This document shows, in pieces, positions 33,474 to 42,239 of a stretch of DNA of 64,000 nucleotides. Position numbers and translations under genes: made by a program. Source of the DNA: Microbacterium sp. Leaf151 (GTDB lineage: Bacteria > Actinomycetota > Actinomycetes > Actinomycetales > Microbacteriaceae); assembly GCF_001424225.1 (NCBI RefSeq), contig NZ_LMOR01000003.1:127006-191005 (forward strand). The letters are read 5' to 3'. Below the pieces are notes generated by a model, which had not been told where the DNA came from, searched no databases, and saw only the letters and a program-made list of their open reading frames with translations. Each line of letters begins with the position of its first letter. Positions within the stretch are counted from its first letter, which is position 1.

Positions 33474-34097
33474 TCAAGGTGTGCGCAGGCCGTCGAGGGC
33501 GATGCGCACGACGTCGGCACCGAGGCGTCCGCCGTCGACACCGCCGCCGGGGCGGTACCACTCCACGACGGAGTTGATCATGCCGAACAGCAGGCGCGCG
33601 GCGACCGCCGCGTCGACGTCGTCTCGCACACTGCCCTCAGCCTGCGCTGCGGCGACGAGGGCGGTGACCCTGTGGTCGAAGACGCGCCGCCGTTCGAGCG
33701 CCGCCTGCTCGACGGGGCTGTTCCCGCGCACCCGCAGCAGCAGCGTCACCGCGGGCAGCTGTGCGACCAGCACGTCGGTCGTACCGACGAGCACGAAGCG
33801 CAGGCGGTCGGTGGCCGCCCCCGCGGACGCGCGGGGATCGTCGAAGACCGCGTCGAGACCCCCCAGGGCCGCCTCCAGAGCCACCGACAGGAGCTCCTCC
33901 TTCGAGGAGAAGTGGTGGTAGAGCGCCGATTTGGCGAGCCCCAGACGTCGGGCGAGGTCGGACACGCTCGTGGCGTCGTAACCCTGTTCGTTGAACACCC
34001 GCACGGCGACGGCGAGGATGCCCTCGCGGTCGTAGCCCGGACGCCCGCGCCGCGCGGGGGAGTCGGCGGGGGTAGTGGCGGGGTTCGCGGCGGTCAC
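33474..34097 (-). CDS. TetR family transcriptional regulator
   Basis: 207 residues. The N-terminal helix-turn-helix is clear (GILAVAVRVFNEQGYDATSVSDLARRLGLAKSALYHHFSSKEELL). The ligand domain follows with a C-terminal FGMINSVVEWYRPGG that is typical of PaaR/KstR-like acyl-CoA regulators. Together with the neighbouring thioesterase remnant this hints at a former aromatic or fatty acid degradation locus. Start at ATG 34097. Confidence 0.8.
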   Translation of the reverse strand: MTAANPATTPADSPARRGRPGYDREGILAVAVRVFNEQGYDATSVSDLARRLGLAKSALYHHFSSKEELLSVALEAALGGLDAVFDDPRASAGAATDRLRFVLVGTTDVLVAQLPAVTLLLRVRGNSPVEQAALERRRVFDHRVTALVAAAQAEGSVRDDVDAAVAARLLFGMINSVVEWYRPGGGVDGGRLGADVVRIALDGLRTP

Positions 34098-34109
34098 GAT
34101 GTCAGTGTG

Positions 34110-35516
34110 TCACTCCAGCAGGGCGGGAGAGTCGGTACGCAGGAGCGCGCGCGCCGCGTTGCCGATGACCGCGCTGTAGGTGGGATAGGCGAAGCGCACA
34201 CCGGCGAGGGTGGCGACGTCGATGCCCGCGGCCATCGCCGTCGTGACCGACTGGATGACCTCGACGGCGTTCTCGCCCACCGCGTGCGCTCCAAGGACGA
34301 GCTCGCGGCGACGATCGGCGATGAGCGTGAGGAAGCCGCTCTCGCGGTCGTCGATCACGGCACGGTCGAGGTCGGCGAACCGTACCGTCGCGACGACGCA
34401 CGAGGGGTCGCGGTCGCGCGCCTGCTCTTCGGTGAGCCCGACGCCGGCGTAGTCGGGGTCGGTGAACCCGCCGGCGGGGAGAAGATGGTGCGGGGTGCGT
34501 CGGTTCGCGCCGAGCACCGCATTCTCGGCTGCTGCCTCGCCCTCGAACTGCGCCGCCTGCACGAGCATGTCGCGACCATTGGCGTCGCCCACCGCGAGGA
34601 TGTGCGGCACGATCGTCCGGAAGTAGCGGTCGACGGGGATCGCCGATTGTTCCACCTCTATGCCCGCGCGCTCGAGACCGAGGTCTTCGACATCTGCGGG
34701 CCATCCCGTGGCCATGATGACCACGTCGACATCGACGGCGTGCGCCTCGTCGCTCTCTCGCCAGGTCAGGCGGATCGCGCCGTCGCGCTCGTCGAGGCGC
34801 TCGACCGTGTCGATCCCCGTGTGCACGGCGACGCCGTGCGCGACGAACGACTCGGCGATGGCGGCGGAGATCCGGGCGTCGGATGCCATGAGCACGCGCG
34901 GCGCGACGTCGAGAAGCGTGACCTCGGCGCCGAACGAACGGAACACCGTGACCAGCTGTGCTCCGGTGTTGCCCGCGCCGATCACGGCGACGCGGCGGGG
35001 GAGCTCGGTCAGGGACAGCACGTCCTCCGGGACGGTCGCGAGCTCGGCCCCGGGAATCGGGAGGCGTCGGGAGTGCCCGCCGACGCACACGAGGATCGAC
35101 TCCGCGCGCACCCGGCGGCCACTGTCGAGCGCCAGGGTGTGGTCGTCGACGAAGCGCGCGCGACCCTCGTGGATCAGGTCGATGCCCGCCTCGGCGAAGC
35201 GCTCCACCTCGCGCTTGATGGAGCGCACGGCATCCACTCGTTCGTGCACGCGGGACACCACCGCCGACCAGTCCACCCGAGGCTCGTCGACGACGATGCC
35301 GTAGTCGTCAGCCGAGCGGGTCTCGCGCATGAGCCGTGCGGCCTTGGCCAGAACGCGAGTGGGGACGCAGCCGGTGTTGACGCACGTACCGCCGACGCGG
35401 CCGGCTTCGAGGACGACGACGGACGCCCCGAGCTCCGCCGCGCGGAGGGCCGCAGCCGTTCCGGCCGGACCGGCGCCGATCACGGCGATGTCGTAGCTGT
35501 CGGCGGGCTCGCTCAC
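34110..35516 (-). CDS. Pyridine nucleotide-disulfide oxidoreductase (mercuric reductase-like)
   Basis: 468 residues. It has the FAD motif DIAVIGAGPAGTAAAL, the redox-active disulfide GGTCVNTGCVPT (CxxxxC), the NAD motif RVAVIGAGNTGAQLV, and ILAVGDANG for the second FAD contact. The C-terminal dimer domain ends AYPTYSAVIGNAAR. The tyrosine and absence of the His-Glu pair (HxxxxE) of lipoamide dehydrogenase argue for a generic quinone/thiol reductase rather than Lpd. No heavy-metal-binding domain precedes it. It lies 12 bases upstream of the TetR gene, same strand. Confidence 0.8.
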   Translation of the reverse strand: MSEPADSYDIAVIGAGPAGTAAALRAAELGASVVVLEAGRVGGTCVNTGCVPTRVLAKAARLMRETRSADDYGIVVDEPRVDWSAVVSRVHERVDAVRSIKREVERFAEAGIDLIHEGRARFVDDHTLALDSGRRVRAESILVCVGGHSRRLPIPGAELATVPEDVLSLTELPRRVAVIGAGNTGAQLVTVFRSFGAEVTLLDVAPRVLMASDARISAAIAESFVAHGVAVHTGIDTVERLDERDGAIRLTWRESDEAHAVDVDVVIMATGWPADVEDLGLERAGIEVEQSAIPVDRYFRTIVPHILAVGDANGRDMLVQAAQFEGEAAAENAVLGANRRTPHHLLPAGGFTDPDYAGVGLTEEQARDRDPSCVVATVRFADLDRAVIDDRESGFLTLIADRRRELVLGAHAVGENAVEVIQSVTTAMAAGIDVATLAGVRFAYPTYSAVIGNAARALLRTDSPALLE

Positions 35517-35591
35517 GGTGGTCCTCCTGGCTGGTCGGTGACCCCAGTCAAGCCCGCACCGGCGAGGCGGCTGCGGGGGTTGCGCCGCGGG

Positions 35592-35852
35592 TCAGAACCC
35601 CTCGTAGATGTCGGTCGCGGTCAGCCCCGTACCGCCGAGAGCGTGCACCCCGGGCGCGGGATGCAGCTCGAACGTCTCACCGTCGTGCAGGAGCACGGCG
35701 GTGTAGTCGCCGCGGGTGTCGAGCTTGAGCTCGTATCGACCCGTGTCGATCAGTCGCAGGGTCACCACCGCACCGCTGCGGGCCAAGAAGCTGACCTCCT
35801 TCTCGTGGGCGGTCGGCAGCGGAATGGCCGGCTGATCGTCGTCAGGAGTCAT
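35592..35852 (-). CDS. Small hypothetical protein coupled to the epimerase gene
   Basis: 86 residues (MTPDDDQPAIPLPTAHEKEVSFLARSGAVVTLRLIDTGRYELKLDTRGDYTAVLLHDGE), beta-rich and soluble. Its ATG overlaps the stop of the upstream epimerase gene as ATGA, so they form a coupled pair. No recognised domain. Confidence 0.6.
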   Translation of the reverse strand: MTPDDDQPAIPLPTAHEKEVSFLARSGAVVTLRLIDTGRYELKLDTRGDYTAVLLHDGETFELHPAPGVHALGGTGLTATDIYEGF

Positions 35853-36691
35853 CTGTGATCGCGCCACGAGTGCTGCGGGTCGTAGCCGAGCAGACGCCGC
35901 GCCTTGTCGATCGACAGCAGCGTCGTGTTCTCGCCCACTTCGCCCCGGGTCTCGACGCCCGGGAAGATCTCGGCGACCAGTTCGGCGTTCGGACGGGTCA
36001 TGACCGTGTCGGCGGCCGCGATGATGAATGTGTCGAAGCCGGTCGGTGCGGTCTCGAGGGCGCGCTGGATCGACTGCGCGCCGTCGCGCGCGTCGATGTA
36101 GCCCCACAGATTCCACTTGCGCGTGCGCGCGTCGGCGTCGAAGGGGAACTCCGCGTAGTCGGCGGGGACCATGACGTTCGAGAACCGGAGCGCCGTGATC
36201 GAGAGGTCGGGATGCCACCTCACCAGCTCGGTCGCGAGTCGCTCTTCGAGTGTCTTCACGAGCGAGTAGACCGACTCGGGGCGAGGAGCGTACTGTTCGT
36301 CGACCGGGATGTAGGGCGGCGGGACGTCGAACGGCAGCCCCAGCACCGTCTCGCTGGAGGCGTAGACGATCTTGCGGATGCCGAGCCGCACGGCAGCCCA
36401 GAACACGTTGAACGTGCCCGTCATGTTGTTGTGGAACGTGGCGATGTCGGAGCGGATGCCGGGCGCGGGGATCGCCCCGAGGTGAACCACGGCGTCGAAG
36501 CCGGTGTGCTGGTCGTTCACCCCGGCGAGGGCGTCGATCACCTGGCCGTAGTCCGTGAGCTCGACCTGAACGAATCCGGGGCCGCGTTCGCCGTGGATGT
36601 CGAGGCCGATGACGTCGTGGCCGGCGGCCCGCAGTTCGCGGGCGACGACGGTGCCGAGCTTGCCGGAAGAGCCGGTGAGGGCGATGCGCAT
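35849..36691 (-). CDS. NAD-dependent epimerase/dehydratase family protein
   Basis: 280 residues of the extended SDR type. The NAD motif is MRIALTGSSGKLGTVVAREL, the active site is SSETV with YSLVK (YxxxK), and DAVVHLGAIPAPG is the usual fourth strand. The closest functional groups are sugar-nucleotide epimerases and uronate dehydrogenases; the substrate is unknown. It heads the two-gene unit with the small protein at 35592. Confidence 0.8.
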   Translation of the reverse strand: MRIALTGSSGKLGTVVARELRAAGHDVIGLDIHGERGPGFVQVELTDYGQVIDALAGVNDQHTGFDAVVHLGAIPAPGIRSDIATFHNNMTGTFNVFWAAVRLGIRKIVYASSETVLGLPFDVPPPYIPVDEQYAPRPESVYSLVKTLEERLATELVRWHPDLSITALRFSNVMVPADYAEFPFDADARTRKWNLWGYIDARDGAQSIQRALETAPTGFDTFIIAAADTVMTRPNAELVAEIFPGVETRGEVGENTTLLSIDKARRLLGYDPQHSWRDHR

Positions 36692-36812
36692 GGAGATCCT
36701 TCAGGTCGGGATGGTGTCGAAGATAGCGTCGAGCACCGACACCGGGCGGCGGGTTGACGTCGAACGGCCCGCGAGGTCTCGCTCGCGGGCCGGAGACCCT
36801 CAGGGTCGCGGG

Positions 36813-37229
36813 TCAGTGAACCCGCGCCTCTTCCGCGTCGTCCTCGTCGTCGCCGGGGATGAACACGTCGACCACCGTCACGTTGACCTCCACGACCTTC
36901 ATGCCCACGATGTCGGTGATCGCCTTCTCAACGGCCGAGCGCACGTTCGCGGCGACGCGCTGGATGCGCTCGGGGTAGTCGACCTGGATGGCGATGTCGG
37001 CGGCGACTTCGGTCTCGCCCACCTCGACGCTGACGCCCTGGGCGTAGTCCTTGGCGCCGACGGCCTGACGGATGTTGCCGATGACGCGGGCGGCGCCGCC
37101 GCCGAGGGCGTGCACGCCGGGCACTTCGGCTGCGGCGATGCCAGCGACCTTGGCGACCACGGGGTCGACGATGACGGTCTTGCCGCCGTTGCTGCGGGCG
37201 TCGCGGGGGAGGGAGGCGTTCTGTGCCAT
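36813..37229 (-). CDS. Asp23/Gls24 family envelope stress protein
   Basis: 138 residues with the Asp23 core: GKTVIVDPVVAKVAGIAAAEVPGVHALGGG, GVSVEVGETEVAADIAIQVDYPERIQRVAANVRSAVEKAITDIVGMKVVEVNVTVVDV. Asp23-type proteins form a membrane-associated layer in Gram-positive bacteria under alkaline or cell-envelope stress. An AAAGGATG site precedes ATG 37229. It is divergent from a sigma-factor gene that itself is followed by further Asp23-related genes. Confidence 0.85.
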   Translation of the reverse strand: MAQNASLPRDARSNGGKTVIVDPVVAKVAGIAAAEVPGVHALGGGAARVIGNIRQAVGAKDYAQGVSVEVGETEVAADIAIQVDYPERIQRVAANVRSAVEKAITDIVGMKVVEVNVTVVDVFIPGDDEDDAEEARVH

Positions 37230-37350
37230 GAGGAACATCCTTTCGTCAAGATCCCGGGCCATATCGACCGTGGGGGTGTTCGCTGAGTGGACGGAACCGA
37301 TTCGTGAAACGTCACGGATCGAGACTGAGAAATTTCTGACAGGAACCGCG

Positions 37351-37893
37351 ATGCCCTCTTTGTCCTCCGCCACCGACGCGTTCCTCGCGTCGCGGGCGGC
37401 CGACGGCGACCAGCTCGCCTTCGGCGTGCTGGTGCGACGGCACGCGCCTTTCCTCGTCGCCTTCGCAACGCGGTTGACGGGCTCGCGCGCCGACGCCGAT
37501 GACTGCGTGCAGGAAGCCCTCATCACGGCCTGGCGTCGTCTTCCCGATCTCACCGATCCCGAGAAGGTGCGCAGCTGGCTCACCACGATCGTGTCGCGCA
37601 AGGTCACCGACCGGATGCGCTCGCGCAAGATCTCGGAGCAGATCGACGAGCAGATGGTGTCGGCCAAGGACGACCCCGAGCGCTCCGTTGTGGCATCTTC
37701 ACAGATGGAGGCGCTGAAGAAGGTGCTCGCCGACCTGCCCGAGGAACTGCGGGTCGTGTGGGTGCTGCGCGAGGTCGGCGGCCACAGCTACGACGAGATC
37801 GCCGTCGAGGTCGGTGAGACCGCGGCGACGGTGCGAGGCCGCCTCGCCCGCGCCCGTAAGACCGTGTTGGAACGCATGCAGGAGTGGAGGTGA
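37351..37893 (+). CDS. RNA polymerase sigma factor (sigma-70 family, ECF size)
   Basis: 180 residues. Region 2 is FGVLVRRHAPFLVAFATRLTGSRADADDCVQEALITAWRRLPDL…RSWLTTIVSRKVTDRMRSRK. Region 4 is LADLPEELRVVWVLREVGGHSYDEIAVEVGETAATVRGRLARARKTVL. ATG 37351. It is five bases upstream of an Asp23-related gene, so a dedicated sigma factor for the envelope-stress module is likely. Confidence 0.83.
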   Translation: MPSLSSATDAFLASRAADGDQLAFGVLVRRHAPFLVAFATRLTGSRADADDCVQEALITAWRRLPDLTDPEKVRSWLTTIVSRKVTDRMRSRKISEQIDEQMVSAKDDPERSVVASSQMEALKKVLADLPEELRVVWVLREVGGHSYDEIAVEVGETAATVRGRLARARKTVLERMQEWR

Positions 37894-37898
37894 CCGGA

Positions 37899-38471
37899 AT
37901 GAGCGAGCACAGCGAAGAAATCGGAGGTTCGGGGTACTCCCTCGAAGACCTCTCGGCCTATCTCGATCGTGGGCGCACCCCCCGTATCCCCGCCATCGAG
38001 CGCAACGCCGAGTGCCAGGCGATCCTGGCATCCATGGAGCGGATGGGTCGCCTGTCCCGCGAGATCGTGGAGGAGCAGGCGGCCGAGCCTCTCGCCGAGT
38101 CCTGGTACGACAGCATCATGCGGCAGGTGATGCGGGAGTTCCGCGCCGGCCGCGACATCCCGCTCGCCCGCACCGACGACGGTACGGAGATCGTCGTCAC
38201 CGAGGGAGCGATCTACGAACTCATCCGCACCGTCGGCGACGGCGTCGAGGGCGTGCTGGTCGGCCGCGTGCGCCTGAATCAGCCGGAGCCCGGGGCCCCG
38301 CTCGAGGTGCGCGTCACCGTGAGCGTGCGCTTCGGTCGCGCGATGGCAGTGGCGGTCGAAGAGATGCGCACCGGCATCCGCACGGCGATCGAGCACCACG
38401 GCGACCTGAAGGTGGGCCGCGTCGACGTCACCGTGGGCGACGTGCACACGGACGAGGGGGAAGACGAATGA
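37899..38471 (+). CDS. Asp23/Gls24-related protein with N-terminal extension
   Basis: 190 residues. The N-terminal half (SLEDLSAYLDRGRTPRIPAIERNAECQAILASMERMGRLSREIVEEQA) is helical and anti-sigma-like in feel. The C-terminal half (EIVVTEGAIYELIRTVGDGVEGVLVGRV and VTVSVRFGRAMAVAVEEMRTGIRTAIEHHGDLKVGRVDVTVGDV) matches the Asp23 fold. It follows the sigma gene and overlaps the next gene by ATGA. A role linking sigma activity to the Asp23 layer is inference. Confidence 0.7.
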   Translation: MSEHSEEIGGSGYSLEDLSAYLDRGRTPRIPAIERNAECQAILASMERMGRLSREIVEEQAAEPLAESWYDSIMRQVMREFRAGRDIPLARTDDGTEIVVTEGAIYELIRTVGDGVEGVLVGRVRLNQPEPGAPLEVRVTVSVRFGRAMAVAVEEMRTGIRTAIEHHGDLKVGRVDVTVGDVHTDEGEDE

Positions 38472-38788
38472 CCGCGATCACCGCCGCAGAGTTGGCCCCG
38501 CGTATCGACCTCGCCGTGACTGCGGTCGAGGGGGTGCGAGAGACGTATTCCGCCCGTCCCGTGGTGGCCCGCGCGTTCGAGCACGTCGCCGAGGTGGAGG
38601 GTTCGCTCGCGTCCGTCGAAGAGGCGGCCGGAGCCCGCGCGATCACCGTGTGCATCGGGGTGTCGCAGACCGACGACGCGGCGAGCGTCGCCACCGCCGT
38701 CGCCGCCGCCGCGCGGGGCGCGGGTGTCGACGACGTGCCGTCTCGCGTGCGGGTGCGCGTGGCGCGTCTGGTGGTCCCCGCCTCCTGA
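38468..38788 (+). CDS. Small Asp23-cluster protein
   Basis: 106 residues (MTAITAAELAPRIDLAVTAVEGVRETYSARPVVARAF), alanine-rich with alternating strand/helix pattern ending VPSRVRVRVARLVVP. Its start overlaps the previous stop (ATGA). It looks like a reduced Asp23-like single domain. Function unknown. Confidence 0.6.
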   Translation: MTAITAAELAPRIDLAVTAVEGVRETYSARPVVARAFEHVAEVEGSLASVEEAAGARAITVCIGVSQTDDAASVATAVAAAARGAGVDDVPSRVRVRVARLVVPAS

Positions 38789-38859
38789 GTCGTTTCACGG
38801 ACTGGGGGGTCGGCGGCGGCTTACGCTGGGAGCACCGCTCGTTCCCTCCCGGAGGCCGA

Positions 38860-39705
38860 ATGCCCACGCCCGTCATCGCCGTCACCGGATCCACCGGCGC
38901 CGTGGGAGGTCGCGTCGCCCGCGACCTCGCCGCCCGCGGCATCCCTCAACGCCTTCTCGTGCGCGATGCATCGCGCGCCCCCTCCCTCGAGGGCGCGGAG
39001 GTGCGGGTGGCCCGGTACTCCGACGGGGATGCCGCCCGCGCGGCCCTGCAGGGGGTCGAGACGCTCTTCATGGTCTCGGCGTCGGAGACCGCCGACCGGG
39101 TGGAGCACCACCGCACCTTCGTGGACGCGGCCGCTGCCGCCGGCGTCCGTTCGATCGTCTACACGTCGTTCCTCGCGGCAGCCCCGGACGCCGTCTTCAC
39201 GCTCGGCCGCGATCACGCCGCGACGGAGGACGTCATCCGCACCTCGGGGATGACCTGGACGTTCCTGCGCGACAACTTCTACATGGACATGATGGAGCTC
39301 TTCGCCGGCGACGACGGCGTCATCCGGGGTCCGGCCGCCCACGGGCGGTGCTCGCTCGTCTCCCGCTCCGACGTGGCGGCCACCGCGGTGTCGGTGCTCC
39401 TCGATCCCGCCGACCACGCCGACATCTCGTACGACCTCACGGGTCCCGAGGCGCTGACGCTGGCGGAGGTGGCCGAGAAGATCTCCGCGGTGCGAGGTCA
39501 CCCCGTGCGGTTCGTCGACGAGAGCCTCGACGAGGCCTACGCGTCGCGTGCGGCGTACGGCGCCCCGCGCTGGCAGGTCGACGCGTGGGTCAGCACCTAC
39601 ACGGCGATCGCGAGCGGTGACCTCGCCGCCGTCTCCGACGATGTCGAACGGGTGACCGGTCGCGCGGCCCAGAGCTTCGACGAGTTCCTCGGTGCCGTGT
39701 CGTGA
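38860..39705 (+). CDS. NmrA-like NAD(P)-binding protein
   Basis: 281 residues with the motif VIAVTGSTGAVGGRVARDLAARG, lacking the YxxxK catalytic pair, as in the NmrA/QorB type. QorB-like features are TFLRDNFYMDM and the quinone-reductase-like ending. GGAGG at 38851-38855 sets ATG 38860. Probably a redox sensor or NADPH:quinone reductase; no neighbour hints at a pathway. Confidence 0.75.
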   Translation: MPTPVIAVTGSTGAVGGRVARDLAARGIPQRLLVRDASRAPSLEGAEVRVARYSDGDAARAALQGVETLFMVSASETADRVEHHRTFVDAAAAAGVRSIVYTSFLAAAPDAVFTLGRDHAATEDVIRTSGMTWTFLRDNFYMDMMELFAGDDGVIRGPAAHGRCSLVSRSDVAATAVSVLLDPADHADISYDLTGPEALTLAEVAEKISAVRGHPVRFVDESLDEAYASRAAYGAPRWQVDAWVSTYTAIASGDLAAVSDDVERVTGRAAQSFDEFLGAVS

Positions 39706-39735
39706 CGCCGGAGCAGTCGCGGTATGCTGGCGGCG
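39701..39735 (+). promoter_or_regulatory. Promoter of the cysteine operon
   Basis: CGTGAC (39701-39706) and TATGCT (39723-39728) are 16 bases apart. The expected transcription start, about seven bases after the -10, coincides with the GTG of the leader peptide at 39735, so the leader would be leaderless. Confidence 0.55.
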
Positions 39736-39761
39736 TGCTGACCTGTCGCTGTTGTCGCTGA
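39735..39761 (+). CDS. Cysteine-rich leader peptide (attenuator)
   Basis: GTG CTG ACC TGT CGC TGT TGT CGC TGA encodes only eight residues, V/M-L-T-C-R-C-C-R, three of them cysteine. The clustered Cys codons lie directly upstream of the cysteine/cystathionine genes. Actinobacteria, notably mycobacteria, use leaderless Cys-rich upstream ORFs to attenuate Cys biosynthesis operons when charged tRNA-Cys is plentiful. The 70 bases that follow before the CBS gene would hold the switch. Regulation here is inferred from layout. Confidence 0.65.
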   Translation: MLTCRCCR

Positions 39762-39831
39762 ACGCTCTCCGCGTTCTTTCGACGACCCCGTCAGCCGCGC
39801 CCTCCGGCGCATTCATCCTCAGGAATCCATC

Positions 39832-40836
39832 GTGCGTTACGCCCACAGCGTCGCCGACCTCGTCGGCAATACCCCCCTCGTCCGTCTGACGCGCGTGACC
39901 GATGGCATCGCCGCCACCGTGCTCGCGAAGATCGAGTACTTCAACCCCGGCGGGTCGGCGAAAGACCGCATCGCCGCCAACATCGTGGATGCCGCCGAGC
40001 GCGACGGCCTGCTGCGTCCGAGCGGCGTGATCGTCGAGCCCACCAGCGGCAACACCGGGGTCGGTTTGGCGCTCATCGCCCAGCAGCGCGGGTATCGCTG
40101 CGTCTTCGTTGTGCCCGACAAGGTCGCCGAAGACAAGCGTGCCGTCCTCCGGGCCTACGGCGCCGAGGTCGTGGTGACGCCGACGAACGTCGAGCCCGAC
40201 GACCCGAACTCGTACTACAGCGTCTCCGACCGTCTCGTCCGCGAGATCCCGGGCGCCTTCAAACCCAACCAGTACGCCAACCCGAATGGTCCGCGCAGTC
40301 ACTACGAGACCACCGGTCCCGAGATCTGGCGTGATACGGAGGGCGAGATCACCCACTTCGTCGCCGGCGTCGGCACGGGAGGCACGATCACCGGCACCGG
40401 TCGCTACCTGCGCGAGGTCGCGGGGGATCGCGTGCGCATCGTGGGCGCCGACCCGGTGGGCTCGATCTACTCGGGCGACGAGATCCACGGCTATGACGTC
40501 GAGGGTGTCGGCGAGGACTTCTGGCCGCCGGCCTTCGACCCCTCGCTCGTCGACGGGTACGAGCGCGTATCCGACGCCGAGTCGTTCGCGATGACGCGGC
40601 GCCTCGCACGCGAGGAGGGGCTGCTCGTGGGCGGTTCCAGCGGCATGGCCGTCGTCGCCGCCCTCCGCGTCGCCCGCGATCTCCCCGCCGACGCGGTGGT
40701 GGTCGTGGTGCTGCCCGACCACGGCCGCGGTTACCTCAGCAAGATCTTCGACGATGACTGGATGATCGGGCGGGGCTACGACGTTGCACCGGTGGCATCC
40801 GTCATTCCTCCGAGCACCCAGGAGCACTCTTCATGA
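39832..40836 (+). CDS. Cystathionine beta-synthase / cysteine synthase family enzyme
   Basis: 334 residues of the fold-type II PLP family from GTG 39832. The PLP lysine is in GGSAKDRIA, the phosphate loop in SGNTGVG and GVGTGGTITG. The PNQYANPNGPRSHYETTGPEIW segment matches cystathionine beta-synthase better than O-acetylserine sulfhydrylase. The C-terminal CBS regulatory domains are absent. It is co-transcribed (ATGA overlap) with a cystathionine gamma-lyase/synthase, so the pair forms the transsulfuration route between homocysteine and cysteine. Confidence 0.82.
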   Translation: MRYAHSVADLVGNTPLVRLTRVTDGIAATVLAKIEYFNPGGSAKDRIAANIVDAAERDGLLRPSGVIVEPTSGNTGVGLALIAQQRGYRCVFVVPDKVAEDKRAVLRAYGAEVVVTPTNVEPDDPNSYYSVSDRLVREIPGAFKPNQYANPNGPRSHYETTGPEIWRDTEGEITHFVAGVGTGGTITGTGRYLREVAGDRVRIVGADPVGSIYSGDEIHGYDVEGVGEDFWPPAFDPSLVDGYERVSDAESFAMTRRLAREEGLLVGGSSGMAVVAALRVARDLPADAVVVVVLPDHGRGYLSKIFDDDWMIGRGYDVAPVASVIPPSTQEHSS

Positions 40837-41993
40837 GCACCCACGACGCCGCCCGCGGTTTCGACAGCCTCGCCGTCCACGCGGGCCAGACCCCCGACGA
40901 GACGACCGGTGCGGTCATCCCGCCGCTCCACGTGTCCACCACCTACGCGCAGGACGGCATCGGCGGCCTCCGCGGCGGCTACGAGTATGGCCGCAGCGGA
41001 AACCCCACGCGCACCGCGCTGGAGTCGCAGATCGCCGCACTCGAAGGGGCCGTCCGCGCCCTGTCGTTCGCCTCCGGCCTGGCCGGCGAAGACGCGCTGC
41101 TGCGCGCGGCGCTCGTCCCCGGCGACGAGGTGCTGATGGGCAACGACGTCTACGGCGGCACCTACCGCCTGCTCGCCCGCGTGCTGGGCCCGTGGGGCAT
41201 CACGCTGCGCGTGGTCGACATGAGCGACTTGGATGCCGTGGCCGCCTCCATCGAGGAGCGCGCTCCGAAGATGGTCTGGGTCGAGACGCCCAGCAACCCG
41301 ATGCTGCGTATCACCGACATCGCCGGTCTCGCCCGCCTGGGGCACGCGGTCGGCGCGATCGTCGTCGTGGACAACACCTTCGCCTCGCCGGCGTTGCAGC
41401 GTCCCATCGCGCTGGGCGCCGATGTCGTGGTGCACTCGGCAACGAAGTACCTGGGCGGCCACAGTGACGTCGTCGGCGGCGCGCTCGCCTTCGCCGACGC
41501 CGACCTCGCCGAGAAGACGCAATTCCTGCAGTTCGCCGCGGGAGCGGTGTCGGGGCCGTTCGACGCCTACCTCACCACGCGCGGGATCAAGACGCTCGGC
41601 ATCCGCATGCAGCGTCACAGCTCGAACGCGCACGCCGTTGCCGAGCACCTGGCCGGCCACGATCGGGTCGCGACGGTGTACTACCCGGGCCTCCCCGCGC
41701 ACCCGGGCCACAAGCTCGCGGCGACACAGATGAGCGGCTTCGGCGGCATCGTCTCGCTCGCCCTGGCCGACGGCGCGACCGCCCGTCGTTTCGCGGAGTC
41801 GACGCGTCTGTTCACCCTCGCGGAGTCCCTGGGCGGTGTGGAGTCGCTCGTGAACTACCCGGATGCCATGACCCACGCGTCCGTGCGCGGCACCGAGCTC
41901 GCGGTGCCCGACACCATCGTGCGTCTGTCGGTGGGCATCGAGTCCGTCGACGACCTCATCGCCGACGTGGATCGGGCGCTCGCGTCGCTCTGA
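40833..41993 (+). CDS. Cystathionine gamma-synthase/lyase (Cys/Met metabolism PLP enzyme)
   Basis: 386 residues of the Cys/Met metabolism family: GYEYGRSGNPTRTALE, WVETPSNPMLRITDI, DNTFASPALQRPIALGADVVVHSATKYLGGHSDVVGG (lysine in SATKYLGG) and SLGGVESLVNYP. The final part (TFASP and SLGGVES) is common to gamma-synthases and gamma-lyases and does not decide direction. Overlaps the CBS gene by four bases. Under the Cys leader peptide. Confidence 0.88.
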   Translation: MSTHDAARGFDSLAVHAGQTPDETTGAVIPPLHVSTTYAQDGIGGLRGGYEYGRSGNPTRTALESQIAALEGAVRALSFASGLAGEDALLRAALVPGDEVLMGNDVYGGTYRLLARVLGPWGITLRVVDMSDLDAVAASIEERAPKMVWVETPSNPMLRITDIAGLARLGHAVGAIVVVDNTFASPALQRPIALGADVVVHSATKYLGGHSDVVGGALAFADADLAEKTQFLQFAAGAVSGPFDAYLTTRGIKTLGIRMQRHSSNAHAVAEHLAGHDRVATVYYPGLPAHPGHKLAATQMSGFGGIVSLALADGATARRFAESTRLFTLAESLGGVESLVNYPDAMTHASVRGTELAVPDTIVRLSVGIESVDDLIADVDRALASL

Positions 41994-42091
41994 GCCCACC
42001 CTGCCCGGGCGTTCGGTCACTGGCGTCGGTCGCCGGCGTCGGTTGCCGGCGTAGGTGATCCGGCGCGGGCGGCCGGGGTCCCGGCATCCAG

Positions 42092-42158
42092 GCATGAACG
42101 CGATCCGCGCGCATAAACACGGGGAGGGCGTGTTTATGCGTGCATATGGCGTTTATGG
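42092..42158. repeat. Family-1 nested palindrome, copy A
   Basis: About 65 bases with outer half-sites ATGAACGCGAT (42094-42104) and GCGTTTATG (42149-42157) and inner half-sites ATAAACACG (42113-42121) and CGTGTTTAT (42129-42137). The inner arms pair perfectly over 9 bases with a GGAGGG-type loop. Solo copy, not next to a nuclease gene. Confidence 0.75.
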
Positions 42159-42239
42159 GTGTGTTGCGGGCTTGGGCCCTCGTTGATGGGGCGCGCGGCG
42201 CGGGTATCGCGGCGGCGGTGTCGGATTGCGGCATCCACG

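Noticed and set aside
37290..37320. ECF-type promoter (GGAAC … ) before the sigma gene at 37351
   Set aside because: GGAAC is present at 37293-37297, but no convincing -10 follows at 16-17 bases.
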